A stretch of DNA of 64,000 nucleotides from Marinobacter salexigens (GTDB lineage: Bacteria; Pseudomonadota; Gammaproteobacteria; Pseudomonadales; Oleiphilaceae). The stretch covers positions 84,470-148,469 of the forward strand of contig NZ_NIHC01000008.1 of assembly GCF_002806945.1 (NCBI RefSeq). Direction: 5' to 3'. Positions 1 through 9,207 of this stretch are shown here, one piece after another. The position numbers were made by a program, and so were the translations under genes. Position 1 is the stretch's first letter; each line of letters starts with the position of its first letter. The notes under the pieces were generated by a model that was given only the letters and a program-made list of their open reading frames with translations, was not told where the DNA came from and did not search any database.

Positions 1-798
1 TTGCCACAATGTGACGTTTCACTGCCAAAGGCGTTTCAGATACCGGGGCTTCCTGGTGAGGTTCAGCCTCCTCAGGGGTTCTATTATCCCCCGGTCGTTC
101 ATTCTGCTGGTGCGCCCCCTCTCATACTGATCGCCCACGGTGGCCCTACATCTGCGGCCTATCCGGTGTTCAATCCGCAGGTTCAGTATTGGTGCCAGCA
201 GGGCTTTGCTGTTGCTGAGGTGAACTACCGTGGAAGTAGTGGCTTTGGTCGTAATTTCAGGCTGGCGTTAGCGGGGCAATGGGGGGAGGCCGATGTACAG
301 GATATGGCACGAGCTGCAGAGTATCTTATAGCTGCCGGCCTTGCAGATGGTCTCAAAGTGTTCATTCAGGGTCGGAGCTCCGGAGGCTATACGGCGTTAG
401 TGGCTTTGATGGGGGAGGGGCGTTACACCGCGGGTGCGAGCATTTATGGGGTGACAGACCCGCTTCATTTAAGGCGTATGACCCACCGTTTTGAATCCGG
501 CTATCTCGATTGGTTGCTGGGTGACCCGGATCGTTATTTTCAACGCTGGGTTTCCCGTACGCCCAGACTTCAGGCGACGACCATCAGCGCCCCGGTTATT
601 TTTTTCCAGGGAGGGCAAGATAAAGTTGTTGTGCCAGAACAGACCACAGAGATGGTCGAGGCAATGAAAGAATCCGGGCACACACCAGAGCTGATCTGGT
701 TTGAGGCGGAGGGACACGGGTTTTTGCAGAAAAGAAATCAGGTCAGAATGCTCGAAGAACTGCATAGGTTTTATATCAATCATAGCCAAAGCCGGTGA
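1..798 (+). CDS. Prolyl oligopeptidase family serine peptidase, C-terminal catalytic domain (5' partial)
   Basis: This is the alpha/beta-hydrolase end of an S9-type peptidase, cut by the window edge. The nucleophile motif GRSSGGY (Ser126 in the visible part), the Asp of GGQDKVV (Asp207) and the His of AEGHGF (His239) form the expected Ser-Asp-His triad. The HGGP oxyanion segment is near residue 46. Family members of this kind usually carry an N-terminal beta-propeller and run to about 600 residues, so the TTG at base 1 is probably an internal codon and the real start lies upstream. Expected activity is hydrolysis of short peptides in the cytoplasm; the substrate cannot be told. The gene ends 67 bp before a co-directional alcohol dehydrogenase gene, with no visible terminator between them. 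Confidence 0.85.
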   Translation: MPQCDVSLPKAFQIPGLPGEVQPPQGFYYPPVVHSAGAPPLILIAHGGPTSAAYPVFNPQVQYWCQQGFAVAEVNYRGSSGFGRNFRLALAGQWGEADVQDMARAAEYLIAAGLADGLKVFIQGRSSGGYTALVALMGEGRYTAGASIYGVTDPLHLRRMTHRFESGYLDWLLGDPDRYFQRWVSRTPRLQATTISAPVIFFQGGQDKVVVPEQTTEMVEAMKESGHTPELIWFEAEGHGFLQKRNQVRMLEELHRFYINHSQSR

Positions 799-865
799 AC
801 CTTCAGAAAACTTGAGTTAAGCTCTCGGGCATTCCAATAAAAAGCGTAATGTTGAGCGTATTCCC

Positions 866-2029
866 ATGAGTCCTGACATAGCTGTATTAAGAAAATTTGT
901 CTCGCCAGAAATTGTATTCGGCGCAGGGGCCCGCAAGTCTGTCGCAAACTTTGCGAGTAATCTTGGCGCAAAGCATGTGTTCCTCGTCTCAGATCCTGGT
1001 GTGGCGACTGCAGGGTGGGTTAGCGAAATCGTTAATCTGCTGACGGCATCAAGTTTACGCGTCACGGTGTTTACTGGCGTATCGGCCAACCCGCGAGTGG
1101 ATGAGGTGATGGCTGGTGCCGAACTTTACAAGTCTTCTGAATGCGATGTGATTGTCGCCATCGGGGGTGGCAGTCCCATGGACTGTGCAAAGGGCATCGG
1201 GATTATCGCAAGCAATGGCCGCCACATTCTCGATTTTGAAGGCGTCGACACGATTTCCAACCCGCCCCCGCCCTTGATCCTTATTCCAACAACGGCTGGC
1301 ACCTCCGCCGATGTATCGCAATTTGCGATCATTTCTGACCCGAACCGCCGGTTCAAATTTTCCATCATAAGCAAGGCGGTGGTACCGGATGTATCGTTGA
1401 TCGACCCGGAAGTAACCGAAACCATGAGCGCCTACCTAACCGCCTGCACAGGTGTGGATGCGCTGGTACATGCGATTGAAGCCTTTGTGTCCACAGGCAG
1501 CGGGCCGCTCACAGACTCCCACGCCCTTGAGGCCATTAGACTGATTAACCGCAACCTTGAACCTTTGGTTGATAATACCTCTGATCCGTTTCTGCGGGAG
1601 CAAATTATGCTCGCCTCCATGCAGGCAGGCCTGGCTTTTTCTAACGCTATATTGGGTGCTGTCCATGCCATGGCCCATAGTTTGGGGGGCTTTCTGGATT
1701 TACCCCATGGGCTGTGTAACGCGCTGCTTTTGGAGCATGTGGTCGCCTACAATTTCCGCTCGGCGGAAGACCGGTTTTTGCGAGTTGCGCAAGCGATGGA
1801 TATTGATACTCGCGGAATGAGTAAACCGGAAATCCAGAAGCGTCTTATGAATCGCATTATTCAGCTCAAGCGTAAGGTCGGCCTGGAAGACAACCTGGCG
1901 AACCTGGGTGTGAGTGTGTCCGATATACCCTCTCTATCCGGTTTCGCACTGCAAGACCCCTGCATACTCACAAACCCGCGCAAATCATCCCTAAGAGACG
2001 TTCAGGTTGTCTATGAAGAAGCCCTCTGA
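866..2029 (+). CDS. ercA: Iron-containing alcohol dehydrogenase, ErcA-like
   Basis: A group III (iron-dependent) NAD(P)-linked alcohol dehydrogenase of 387 residues, the usual family length. Visible signatures are the nucleotide-binding GGGS (residues 100-103) and metal ligands in the right spacing: Asp198 and His202 in GVDALVHAIE, His267, and His281 in LPHGLCNA. It overlaps the following hybrid histidine kinase gene by about 17 bp. This is the arrangement known for ercA/ercS' in Pseudomonas, where the enzyme takes part in the regulatory cascade for ethanol oxidation. That function is transferred from the neighbour pair and was not shown here. Other alcohols are possible substrates. Confidence 0.8.
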   Translation: MSPDIAVLRKFVSPEIVFGAGARKSVANFASNLGAKHVFLVSDPGVATAGWVSEIVNLLTASSLRVTVFTGVSANPRVDEVMAGAELYKSSECDVIVAIGGGSPMDCAKGIGIIASNGRHILDFEGVDTISNPPPPLILIPTTAGTSADVSQFAIISDPNRRFKFSIISKAVVPDVSLIDPEVTETMSAYLTACTGVDALVHAIEAFVSTGSGPLTDSHALEAIRLINRNLEPLVDNTSDPFLREQIMLASMQAGLAFSNAILGAVHAMAHSLGGFLDLPHGLCNALLLEHVVAYNFRSAEDRFLRVAQAMDIDTRGMSKPEIQKRLMNRIIQLKRKVGLEDNLANLGVSVSDIPSLSGFALQDPCILTNPRKSSLRDVQVVYEEAL

Positions 2030-3764
2030 CGAGCAAGCCAGTGACTATGGCATTGGAGATTTGCTGGGCTTTGGTAGTCAATCTGTCAGAAAGAACTATT
2101 ACCCGGCACTTCAAGACCGCATTGAAGAGCTTGAGCTGGAGCGCAACCGCTACAAATGGCTATTTGAAAATGCCTTGCACGGTGTTTTTCAAGGCAATTT
2201 AAGAGCTGGCTTTTTAGCCTGTAACCCAGCCATGGCTAAAATCTGTGGCTACGATAGCCCTGAGGATCTTGAACAGCGAGTGATTCGCCTGCGAGAACAG
2301 TTGTTTTGCAGTTCCAGCGAATTCGACGATTTGCGTCAGGAGTTACTTGACCGGGGTAGCCTTAGTGCGCGGGAAACCCGGCTGCGGCGGGCAGACTCAG
2401 AACCGGTACATGTTGCGATTACTTTATTGCGACGGCCTGATCTTGGGCCAGAAGTGGTTGAAGCGTTTGTTGCAGACATCAGTGAACGGGTTCAGTCCCG
2501 CGAAAAGCTTGTGCAACTGAATGCTGATCTGGAGCGCAGAGTGGATGAGCGTACAGCCGCCTTGCAGCTGGCCAACGACGGCTTGCACTATCAAATTGCG
2601 GAGCGGGAAAAGGCAGAGCGCGGACTGGTTGTTGCGGTAAAAGCTGCCCATGATGCCAATCGCAGCAAAGACAAGTACCTGGCCGCTGCGAGTCATGATT
2701 TGCTGCAGCCGCTGAATGCCGCCCGCCTTATGATCTCGGCACTTCAGGAAAGTCCGTTGCCTGCAGAAGAAAGCCGCATGGTTCAACAGGTGCATAGAGC
2801 TCTCGAAGGCGCAGAAGACCTGTTGGCTGACCTGCTGGATATATCGAAGCTTGATCAGCAAGCGATGGTGCCTGATTGGGTTATGACGGATGTAGCGGCT
2901 CTGGTTAAAGGGTTGGGGGAAGAGTTCGAAGCCATTGCAGCGAATGCCCAGTTGGATTTTCGCATTCGTACCATACCAGCCATGGTTAAAACCGATCAGC
3001 GAATGCTGACCAGAGTCATACGAAACCTGCTTGCCAACGCCTTCCGGTACACCCCGAAAGGTCGGGTTCTGCTTGCACTGAGATCCCGGCCGAATGCTTT
3101 GCGGATTGAGGTATGGGATACCGGAGTGGGTATTGAGGAAAGCAAACTGGATGAGATCTTTACTGAATTTCACCAGCTTTTACCGCAGGGTACTGGTGGC
3201 CGGCAGGGCGCAGGGCTTGGTCTGGCCATTGTAGACCGAATGGTTCGGGTGCTCGGATGTCAAATGGACGTAGTTTCCCGTCCAGGGCGAGGCTCTCGAT
3301 TTGCGCTGACACTTCCGATGGAAAATAGCCGCGAGCTGCAAGAGACAAAACCGAGTATCAATACGGCGCAAATTTTTTCCAAAGGGTTTGCCGGAGCGAA
3401 AATACTGGTTATCGATAACGACCATTCTGTGTTGGAAAGCATGAAGCTCCTACTGGAACGATGGGATTGTGTCGTTGTCACCGCACCAAGCTGTGAGGCT
3501 GCAATTACTTATCTTGAGCAGACAGACGGGCACCCTGAGGCTATTTTGGCTGATTATCAATTAGACTATGGCCAGCTCGGCTCCGATGCAATCCATGCTA
3601 TCCGAAAGATGTTGAGGCAGAAGATACCTGCAGCTTTGATAACTGCCGATCACAGCGTTGAGACGCGACAGAAGATGCGATCCCAGCAGCTGCCCATTTT
3701 GAATAAACCTGTGAAGCCTAATCGGTTGCGAGCATTGATCTCGAGTTTGATAGTATCTATTTGA
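2013..3764 (+). CDS. PAS-containing hybrid histidine kinase (ErcS'/NahK type)
   Basis: A soluble hybrid sensor kinase of about 583 residues. Order: N-terminal helix and PAS domain (about 45-165), coiled coil (about 165-220), HisKA with the box ASHDLLQPLNAAR (phospho-His near 228), HATPase_c with N box RNLLANAFRY and G boxes DTGVGI and GAGLGLAIV, then a receiver domain from about 465 whose acceptor is the Asp of LADYQLD. No membrane segment is seen, so it should sense a cytoplasmic signal. The SHDLLQPLNAAR box is the variant found in ErcS'/NahK-type kinases. The frame is open from a TTG at 2007, but the ATG at 2013 is preferred. Translation is probably coupled to the overlapping alcohol dehydrogenase gene. 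Confidence 0.85.
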   Translation: MKKPSDEQASDYGIGDLLGFGSQSVRKNYYPALQDRIEELELERNRYKWLFENALHGVFQGNLRAGFLACNPAMAKICGYDSPEDLEQRVIRLREQLFCSSSEFDDLRQELLDRGSLSARETRLRRADSEPVHVAITLLRRPDLGPEVVEAFVADISERVQSREKLVQLNADLERRVDERTAALQLANDGLHYQIAEREKAERGLVVAVKAAHDANRSKDKYLAAASHDLLQPLNAARLMISALQESPLPAEESRMVQQVHRALEGAEDLLADLLDISKLDQQAMVPDWVMTDVAALVKGLGEEFEAIAANAQLDFRIRTIPAMVKTDQRMLTRVIRNLLANAFRYTPKGRVLLALRSRPNALRIEVWDTGVGIEESKLDEIFTEFHQLLPQGTGGRQGAGLGLAIVDRMVRVLGCQMDVVSRPGRGSRFALTLPMENSRELQETKPSINTAQIFSKGFAGAKILVIDNDHSVLESMKLLLERWDCVVVTAPSCEAAITYLEQTDGHPEAILADYQLDYGQLGSDAIHAIRKMLRQKIPAALITADHSVETRQKMRSQQLPILNKPVKPNRLRALISSLIVSI

Positions 3765-3809
3765 TATAGGGAAGGTCTTGGATCTTATTTAAAATCAAAC
3801 AGCTTTGAC

Positions 3810-4709
3810 GTGAGCCCCCAACGAATGAACTCCAACATACTGGCAGCCGTTCTGGCTGCCGTTTTTATGGGCACTATTGGTGCGATATCTGTTTACGCTG
3901 ATGTAAGCGCTGAAACGGTTACCTTTTACCGCCTGTTTATTGGCGCTGTGCTGATGGGCGGCTTTCTTCTGGCTACGGGTCAGAAGGAAAGGATCTTGAC
4001 CTGGCCAGGCGTGAAAGTGCTGGTAACCGGCGCTTTTCTTGCCGGGTTTGTAGTGTTCTACATTGTGTCCCTGGATTACACCAGCATGGCTAACGCCGTG
4101 ATGCTGCTGTACTTGGCACCTGTAACAGCGTCAATTGTTGCCCACTTCTTTATGGGCGAGCGGTTGACGGGAGCCAGTGCGGGGTTGATCGGTCTAGCGC
4201 TTTTTGGCTTTGCCATGATGATGGAGTTTAATTTCAATCTTTCGGGGAGAAAGGAAGAAGCCATTGGCCTCTTTTATGCGCTGTGTGCGATGTTGTGTTA
4301 CGCCGCTTTTATCCTGACCAATCGATTGATACATGAACGTGTGCATGTGCTCACCCGCAGCGGCTATCAAATGTTGGTCGGGGCGCTATGCATTCTGCCT
4401 TTTATGATTCAGCAGGGAGATGCCATTGCAGGTGCCCAGTGGGGTTGGTTAATTGCCGCAGGTGTGATTCCTGGATTTCTGGCGATCATGCTAGCTGTTG
4501 TTGCGCTCAGGGCGCTCCCGGCAGCAACTTATGGCACCCTGGCTTATCTGGAGCCAATTACGGTTGTAGCACTGGCGTGGGTCCTGTTTGGCCAGCATCT
4601 GAATACGCTGCAAATGTCTGGCTGCGCTTTAATTATCATCTCAGGCATGGTTCAAGCTTTGCTGTCGCAAAGAGCATCTCGCTGGGCTGCAGCGGAAGCT
4701 GCTCTATAA
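3810..4709 (+). CDS. EamA/DMT-superfamily membrane transporter
   Basis: A hydrophobic protein of about 299 residues with roughly ten membrane helices arranged as two EamA repeats (about 8-140 and 150-285). This is the standard layout of drug/metabolite exporters of the inner membrane. The substrate is unknown; family members export amino acids, nucleosides or small metabolites. The start may be the GTG at 3810 or the ATG at 3825; neither has a convincing Shine-Dalgarno sequence. It follows the hybrid kinase gene by 45 bp on the same strand and precedes a thioesterase gene. Confidence 0.85.
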   Translation: MSPQRMNSNILAAVLAAVFMGTIGAISVYADVSAETVTFYRLFIGAVLMGGFLLATGQKERILTWPGVKVLVTGAFLAGFVVFYIVSLDYTSMANAVMLLYLAPVTASIVAHFFMGERLTGASAGLIGLALFGFAMMMEFNFNLSGRKEEAIGLFYALCAMLCYAAFILTNRLIHERVHVLTRSGYQMLVGALCILPFMIQQGDAIAGAQWGWLIAAGVIPGFLAIMLAVVALRALPAATYGTLAYLEPITVVALAWVLFGQHLNTLQMSGCALIIISGMVQALLSQRASRWAAAEAAL

Positions 4710-4760
4710 ATTACTGAACGATATTCGCAATCGACTTTGAGGAAAGAACAAGGATCAATC

Positions 4761-5573
4761 ATGGATAAAGCACTTTTTCAGCGTGATGGGGATTTTTTTG
4801 TACCAACGCCTTCAAGTCGAAGCCCTTGGAGCCCACAGCACCTGCATGGCGGACCGGTAGTGGGGTTAATGGCTCATGCCATGGAGAAGGCAACAAATAA
4901 TGAACGTCTTAATTTGGCAAGGCTGACTGTAGATCTGCTGAGGCCTGTACCGGATGCTCCCTTAACAGTAAATACACGGCTGGTACGGGGCGGCTCACGG
5001 CTTCAAATCCTTGAGGCGTCTTTATTGGCTGGGGATACAAAGGTTGCTCGCGCAAGTGCACTTTTTCTGGAGACTAGTGAGCAAGAAGTGCCGGATTACG
5101 GTCACTTCGGGCCTTCAGAGCACAGGCCACCCGTCGAGCCGGTTGAGCAAAACATTTCGGAGGCTGCAGGCTGGACAAATCAATACAGCCCAGAAGGCCT
5201 ACACAGTACAGCTAAAGCAAAACTTATTGATGGGGTTAAAGCCAAAGGGCAAGGTATTGCATGGATGAGGCTACCTGTACCTGTTGTCGAAGATGTCGAA
5301 GCCAGTCCTGATGTTATGGCAGCTGCGCTCTGCGATTTTGGCAACGGCGTTGGGCAATTGAGTTTGGGTGGTGGCGTAGGTTGTATTAATGCGGATGCAA
5401 CCCTCTACCTGCATCGCAGACCCGTAGGTGAGTGGTTGGGTCTGGATGCTCGCAGTCGCATGCAAGATTCAGGCATTGGTCTGGTTGAAACCACTTTGTT
5501 CGATGGCCAAGGCCCTGTGGGCAAAGTCTTGCAGGCCATCATTCCCATGAGAATGCCTGGCGCTGAGGGCTAG
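4761..5573 (+). CDS. Acyl-CoA thioesterase family protein (double hotdog, TesB-like)
   Basis: A 270-residue protein of the TesB-like/4HBT_3 type, with two hotdog halves (about 1-110 and 120-265). The N-terminal half has the LHGGPVVGLMAHAME helix. The C-terminal half has the Asp in ALCDFGNGV at the position of the catalytic Asp of this family. It is expected to hydrolyse acyl-CoA thioesters in the cytoplasm; chain-length preference is not visible. The ATG at 4761 is chosen because AAGGA lies just upstream; the open frame reaches back to a TTG at 4737 without a site. The gene ends at a strong hairpin shared with the convergent cytochrome genes. Confidence 0.8.
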   Translation: MDKALFQRDGDFFVPTPSSRSPWSPQHLHGGPVVGLMAHAMEKATNNERLNLARLTVDLLRPVPDAPLTVNTRLVRGGSRLQILEASLLAGDTKVARASALFLETSEQEVPDYGHFGPSEHRPPVEPVEQNISEAAGWTNQYSPEGLHSTAKAKLIDGVKAKGQGIAWMRLPVPVVEDVEASPDVMAAALCDFGNGVGQLSLGGGVGCINADATLYLHRRPVGEWLGLDARSRMQDSGIGLVETTLFDGQGPVGKVLQAIIPMRMPGAEG

Positions 5574-5588
5574 GGGCGGGCCTGATTG

Positions 5589-5617
5589 AAAGAGGCTGGC
5601 ATAGCTCCAGCCTCTTT
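5589..5617. terminator. Bidirectional transcription terminator hairpin
   Basis: A perfect 11-bp stem AAAGAGGCTGG / CCAGCCTCTTT with a 7-nt loop lies between the thioesterase gene and the convergent cytochrome c gene. A-rich and T-rich bases at the outer stem ends allow termination in both directions. Confidence 0.75.
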
Positions 5618-5623
5618 GCACTT

Positions 5624-6637
5624 TTACTCAAACGTTCTTGGGCGAATCGTATCCGGTTTCAGAAAGGATTTCTCACCAGTGTTGCTATGATCTCCCAGCA
5701 CGTGGCCGTCGGTCTCCCGCGCCTGACCATACATTGAATGTTTGTGGAATCGCGCCTCGGTATTTTTCAGAGTCTCCTTCACATCACCCGTATAACGGGG
5801 ATCCTGCGGTCGCTCCTGGTTGCTCATGTAATAAGCAATATCCCAGGATTCCTGATCGCTAAGGCTGTTGGGCTGCCCCAAAGGCATGTTGTTCTTGATG
5901 AACCCGGCTGCGGTAAATATCCGCACGATACCGGCCCCCCAGTTGTTAGACATATCGCCCCAGGTTGCAGGGAAAACTGTCTGGTCTCCCACACGCAGGC
6001 CCTCGCCATCGCTCCCGTGGCAAACAGAACACTTCTCTTCAAACGCGGCTTCACCGCGGGCATAGCTTAGCTCTTCAGGACGATCCGGCGCGGGGAAGCC
6101 CCGACCGTATATGGGTTGCTCCGGATACATAGCCACACCCTTGGCCAGCCACTGATGGTACGCAGACATAGCCAACATATTGTCGCTGCCGTACTCGGGA
6201 GGCTTGCCGTTCATGGAGTAGGTGAAGCAGCCAGCAATGCGTTCTTCCAGGTTATTTACATGATCGTTCTTGCCGCGAAAATTCGGCAGTGTGACGGCAG
6301 CAGGCCACACAGGAGCGCTGAAAGGCATGCGCCCTTCACCCAAATGGCAACTTGAGCAGTTCATATTGTTGAACACGTTCTCGCCACGCAACTGCTGGGT
6401 GTTAGTAAAAAGGTCATAGCCTTTCCGAATAACACGCTTTAACTCCGGGTGCAGTTTGGCGTTTTCCAGATCTTCCATCGTGGGTGGAATGTGCACCAAT
6501 TCGTCGTCCTTCGGTGCCGGGTACCCAAGCTCTGTCAGGGTGTCGATGTACTGCTGGGTGGTAGCGTCGCTTGCTGTAGCGTTTACGGAAAACAACAGGG
6601 TTCCGGACAGGGCAGCGTAACTTAATGTGCGAATCAT
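5624..6637 (-). CDS. Dihaem cytochrome c, exported
   Basis: A 337-residue periplasmic c-type cytochrome with a signal peptide (about 1-22, cleavage after NATA-S) and two CXXCH haem sites: CSSCH at 94-98 and CSVCH at 203-207. The second half looks like a normal cytochrome c domain. The first half is longer and holds an extra Cys near 137 outside a haem motif. It probably shuttles electrons between the respiratory chain and a periplasmic oxidase or reductase; the partner is not in the window. It lies 15 bp downstream of a second dihaem cytochrome gene, so the two form an operon transcribed leftwards. Confidence 0.85.
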   Translation of the reverse strand: MIRTLSYAALSGTLLFSVNATASDATTQQYIDTLTELGYPAPKDDELVHIPPTMEDLENAKLHPELKRVIRKGYDLFTNTQQLRGENVFNNMNCSSCHLGEGRMPFSAPVWPAAVTLPNFRGKNDHVNNLEERIAGCFTYSMNGKPPEYGSDNMLAMSAYHQWLAKGVAMYPEQPIYGRGFPAPDRPEELSYARGEAAFEEKCSVCHGSDGEGLRVGDQTVFPATWGDMSNNWGAGIVRIFTAAGFIKNNMPLGQPNSLSDQESWDIAYYMSNQERPQDPRYTGDVKETLKNTEARFHKHSMYGQARETDGHVLGDHSNTGEKSFLKPDTIRPRTFE

Positions 6638-6652
6638 AATGTCGGAATCCTC

Positions 6653-7294
6653 TTATTTGGCCACAGAATTTTGGCTCGCGAGCCAAACAGCTACGGCGTG
6701 AATATCGTCCTCGCTCATGCGGCGGGCGATGGAACCCATCAGGTCTTGCGTGTCGTTCTTCCTGGCGCCCGCTTTCCAGGCTTGCAACTGGGCCTTGATA
6801 TACCCCGCATGCTGGCCTGAAATGCCAGGGAAGACGTCACCCGCACCTTGATTGTCTGGGCCATGGCAGCTTTTGCATGAAACAATGTAATCAGACCAGT
6901 CTCCACGTTCCGCGAGCTGCTGGCCCCGTTTCAGTGTCGCCTCGTCTGCGCCTTCACTACCCTTGCCCTGAGTTGCTGGCAGGCTAGCATAGTATGCTGC
7001 AACATCTTGAATTTGCTGCTCATTCAGCATGTTGACGAAAGGCATCATACTGGCATTGCTGCGGGCGCCGGATTTGTAGTCATGGAGTTGCCTGGAAATG
7101 TAAGCAGCGTCCAAGCCGGCAAGGCGGGGCCAGGATTCACCGCCGGCAATGTTCATACCGCTGCCATCGGCCTGGTGGCAGGCCATGCATATGGCTGCGG
7201 TTGCTGCACCTCGCTCAGCATCTGCCTCTGCGAACGCCAGGCCCGAGTAGCTAGCCAGCCCCAGGGCAGCGAGCAGTATCGGAATTTTTTTCAT
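6653..7294 (-). CDS. Cytochrome c4-like dihaem protein
   Basis: A 213-residue exported protein with signal peptide MKKIPILLAALGLASYSGLA and two CXXCH motifs (CMACH 36-40, CKSCH 140-144), each in its own cytochrome c domain of about 90 residues. Length and the two-domain layout fit cytochrome c4, a periplasmic or membrane-associated electron carrier that commonly feeds terminal oxidases. It is the first gene of the two-cytochrome operon. A perfect TTGAT-N4-ATCAA site about 90 bp upstream suggests oxygen-responsive control. Confidence 0.85.
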   Translation of the reverse strand: MKKIPILLAALGLASYSGLAFAEADAERGAATAAICMACHQADGSGMNIAGGESWPRLAGLDAAYISRQLHDYKSGARSNASMMPFVNMLNEQQIQDVAAYYASLPATQGKGSEGADEATLKRGQQLAERGDWSDYIVSCKSCHGPDNQGAGDVFPGISGQHAGYIKAQLQAWKAGARKNDTQDLMGSIARRMSEDDIHAVAVWLASQNSVAK

Positions 7295-7380
7295 ATTCGA
7301 TTTCCCTTTCGGTAAGCACTACCTAAAGATGGTGTATTCCAATGATTTTGACCAAGATGCCTGCATTGAAGGAATATTTC

Positions 7381-7394
7381 TTGATGATTATCAA
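7381..7394 (-). promoter_or_regulatory. ANR/FNR-type binding site
   Basis: The sequence TTGATGATTATCAA is an exact match to the FNR/ANR consensus TTGAT-N4-ATCAA. Its centre is about 93 bp from the start of the cytochrome c4-like gene, compatible with an activator site near -41.5 of a promoter with a 50-nt leader. The site is symmetric, so control of the rightward DUF4139 gene cannot be excluded. The rest of the 300-bp gap between the two genes shows no gene. Confidence 0.55.
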
Positions 7395-7593
7395 AAAAAA
7401 GCAAATCTACGTTGCCTGAAATGGCATGTCCATACTTGTGAAGGAAGCTTTCAAGGCCTCCAGTAACACCTTTCGAGAGTATGTATTTTGATTAAGGTAA
7501 GGGAGCTTTCGATGCCAAAGGCGTGTGGATCATGTACTTTAATGAGCACTGTTAGTTCGGCATCAAACTGCTTCAACCGAAAGGTACCCTCTA

Positions 7594-9153
7594 ATGAGAA
7601 AGCCCAGCCTACTTGCAATCGCCATTGCGTTTACGCCGCTTAGCGCTCAGGCAGACATCACCGGCGCCACCTTGTATCCATCCCACGCTGAACTTACCTG
7701 GATGGAAAGTGAGCAGGTGGGCGCGGGTGTTGGTAATTTTGAAGTTGATGGTTTGCCCGTTAGCTTGCAGGATCAAAGCCTTCAGGTTGTGCTTGAAGGT
7801 ATCACTGGAGCGCAGATCCAGCAGGTTCAGATCAGCCGGGTGGAGCAGGCAGAGTTTGTGGCCGGTGAAACCCGCAGGCTACGGGATGAACTGGATGTTG
7901 TTACCGCACGGATCCAGGCGCAAGAGGATTTGATAAAAGCATGGAACCAACAGGTAACGCTTGCCAGCAAAGCGGCGGAGTTGCCCCATGAATTGAAGGC
8001 TTCAGAATTGAACGACATGGCCGCTGCGTTGAAGAATACAACCCAGAGTGCATTGTCGGAGATAAGGACTATTCGGGCGGAAATGACGGGCGATGTGGCC
8101 TTGAGAGATCGTTTGATGCGGGATCTTGCTCAAATCAAGCAAGGTGCCAAGGCGACCAAGAAGGTGCGTGTGCATTATCAGGCCCCGGTGACTGGCGAGC
8201 TTCAAGTAAAGCTCAAGTTTCAAACGCCGGAGGCTAATTGGCGCAGCGAATACAGTGCACGCCTGAAAACCGAACTGGAAGGTAAGGCCGGCGGCGAAGT
8301 GGCCCTGAAACATCTGGCCGTGGTGCAACAATCAACAGGCACAGATTGGGAGGGAGTAGAACTCCACCTTGCAACCGCCAATGCCCGCAGGGGAACTGCC
8401 ATGCCACCACTGTATTCCTGGGTCGTCAGCCCAGAGCCGCCGGAGGTTTATAGTACCAAGTCTTTAGCGCGCTCTGCTGATATGCAGGCCGAGATGGTAA
8501 TGGCTAGCCCGGCTGTTGTAGAACGCCAGAGTACCTTCGCCCAAAGTTATCGGCTGCCTCAGCCAGTTGACATTCCCAGTAGCAATTCCGGCCAGCGCTT
8601 GATGGTAGCGGAACACCGGATTCCTGCAGAGGTGGCTACCTGGACCGCACCGGTATTGAACACAACCGGCTACCTGCATGCCACCGGAGTGTTCAAATCA
8701 GAGGCTCCGATACCCGCAGGACGAGTCACCCTGTACAGGGATGGCCAGAGCGTAGGACAAAGCCACCTTCAGGAATTGACCGATGGTCAGGAATTAACCT
8801 TGGGCTTCGGCGCCGATGAGGGCATTCGAGTGGCGGTGGTGAATGAGCTGGAACGCACAGGAGAAGAGGGTGTATGGAAGAGCGAAAACGTTCAGCGCCG
8901 GCAAAATCGCTTTGAGATCACCAATCACCACGCCAAGGCGGTAAAGGTCCGTGTTTTTGACCGCTTACCTGTGTCCCAGAAAGACATCCTGACCGTTAAG
9001 CCCCTTGAAATCAGCGAGCCGGTCCAACGGGATGTTGATGACAAGAAAGGTGTTTTGGCGTGGGATCGCGAAGTACCTGCAGGCGAAACCGTTAACGTGA
9101 AATCCGGATTCGAGATTCGGGTTCCAGAGGGAACCGAGTTGCCACGGCTTTAA
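7594..9153 (+). CDS. DUF4139 domain-containing exported protein
   Basis: A 519-residue protein with a signal peptide (about 1-20, ending AQA-D). An N-terminal DUF4140-like segment (about 25-110) is followed by a coiled-coil stretch (about 95-190, rich in Glu, Lys and Ala) and a large beta-rich DUF4139 region to the C terminus. The family was named after a mucoidy-inhibitor-like protein, but its biochemical role is not settled. No catalytic motif is visible. The gene stands alone between divergent cytochrome genes and a convergent kinase operon. Confidence 0.75.
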   Translation: MRKPSLLAIAIAFTPLSAQADITGATLYPSHAELTWMESEQVGAGVGNFEVDGLPVSLQDQSLQVVLEGITGAQIQQVQISRVEQAEFVAGETRRLRDELDVVTARIQAQEDLIKAWNQQVTLASKAAELPHELKASELNDMAAALKNTTQSALSEIRTIRAEMTGDVALRDRLMRDLAQIKQGAKATKKVRVHYQAPVTGELQVKLKFQTPEANWRSEYSARLKTELEGKAGGEVALKHLAVVQQSTGTDWEGVELHLATANARRGTAMPPLYSWVVSPEPPEVYSTKSLARSADMQAEMVMASPAVVERQSTFAQSYRLPQPVDIPSSNSGQRLMVAEHRIPAEVATWTAPVLNTTGYLHATGVFKSEAPIPAGRVTLYRDGQSVGQSHLQELTDGQELTLGFGADEGIRVAVVNELERTGEEGVWKSENVQRRQNRFEITNHHAKAVKVRVFDRLPVSQKDILTVKPLEISEPVQRDVDDKKGVLAWDREVPAGETVNVKSGFEIRVPEGTELPRL

Positions 9154-9159
9154 CCTCTG

Positions 9160-9195
9160 AATTCCAAGAACGCACGCAGGCGTAAACTTGGAATT
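9160..9195. terminator. Inverted repeat between convergent genes, probable terminator
   Basis: Arms AATTCCAAG (9160-9168) and CTTGGAATT (9187-9195) can form a 9-bp stem with an 18-nt loop. It lies between the ends of the DUF4139 gene and the FGGY kinase gene. There is no long T tract, so the function is inferred from position. Confidence 0.45.
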
Positions 9196-9207
9196 AAAGA
9201 ATCAAAC

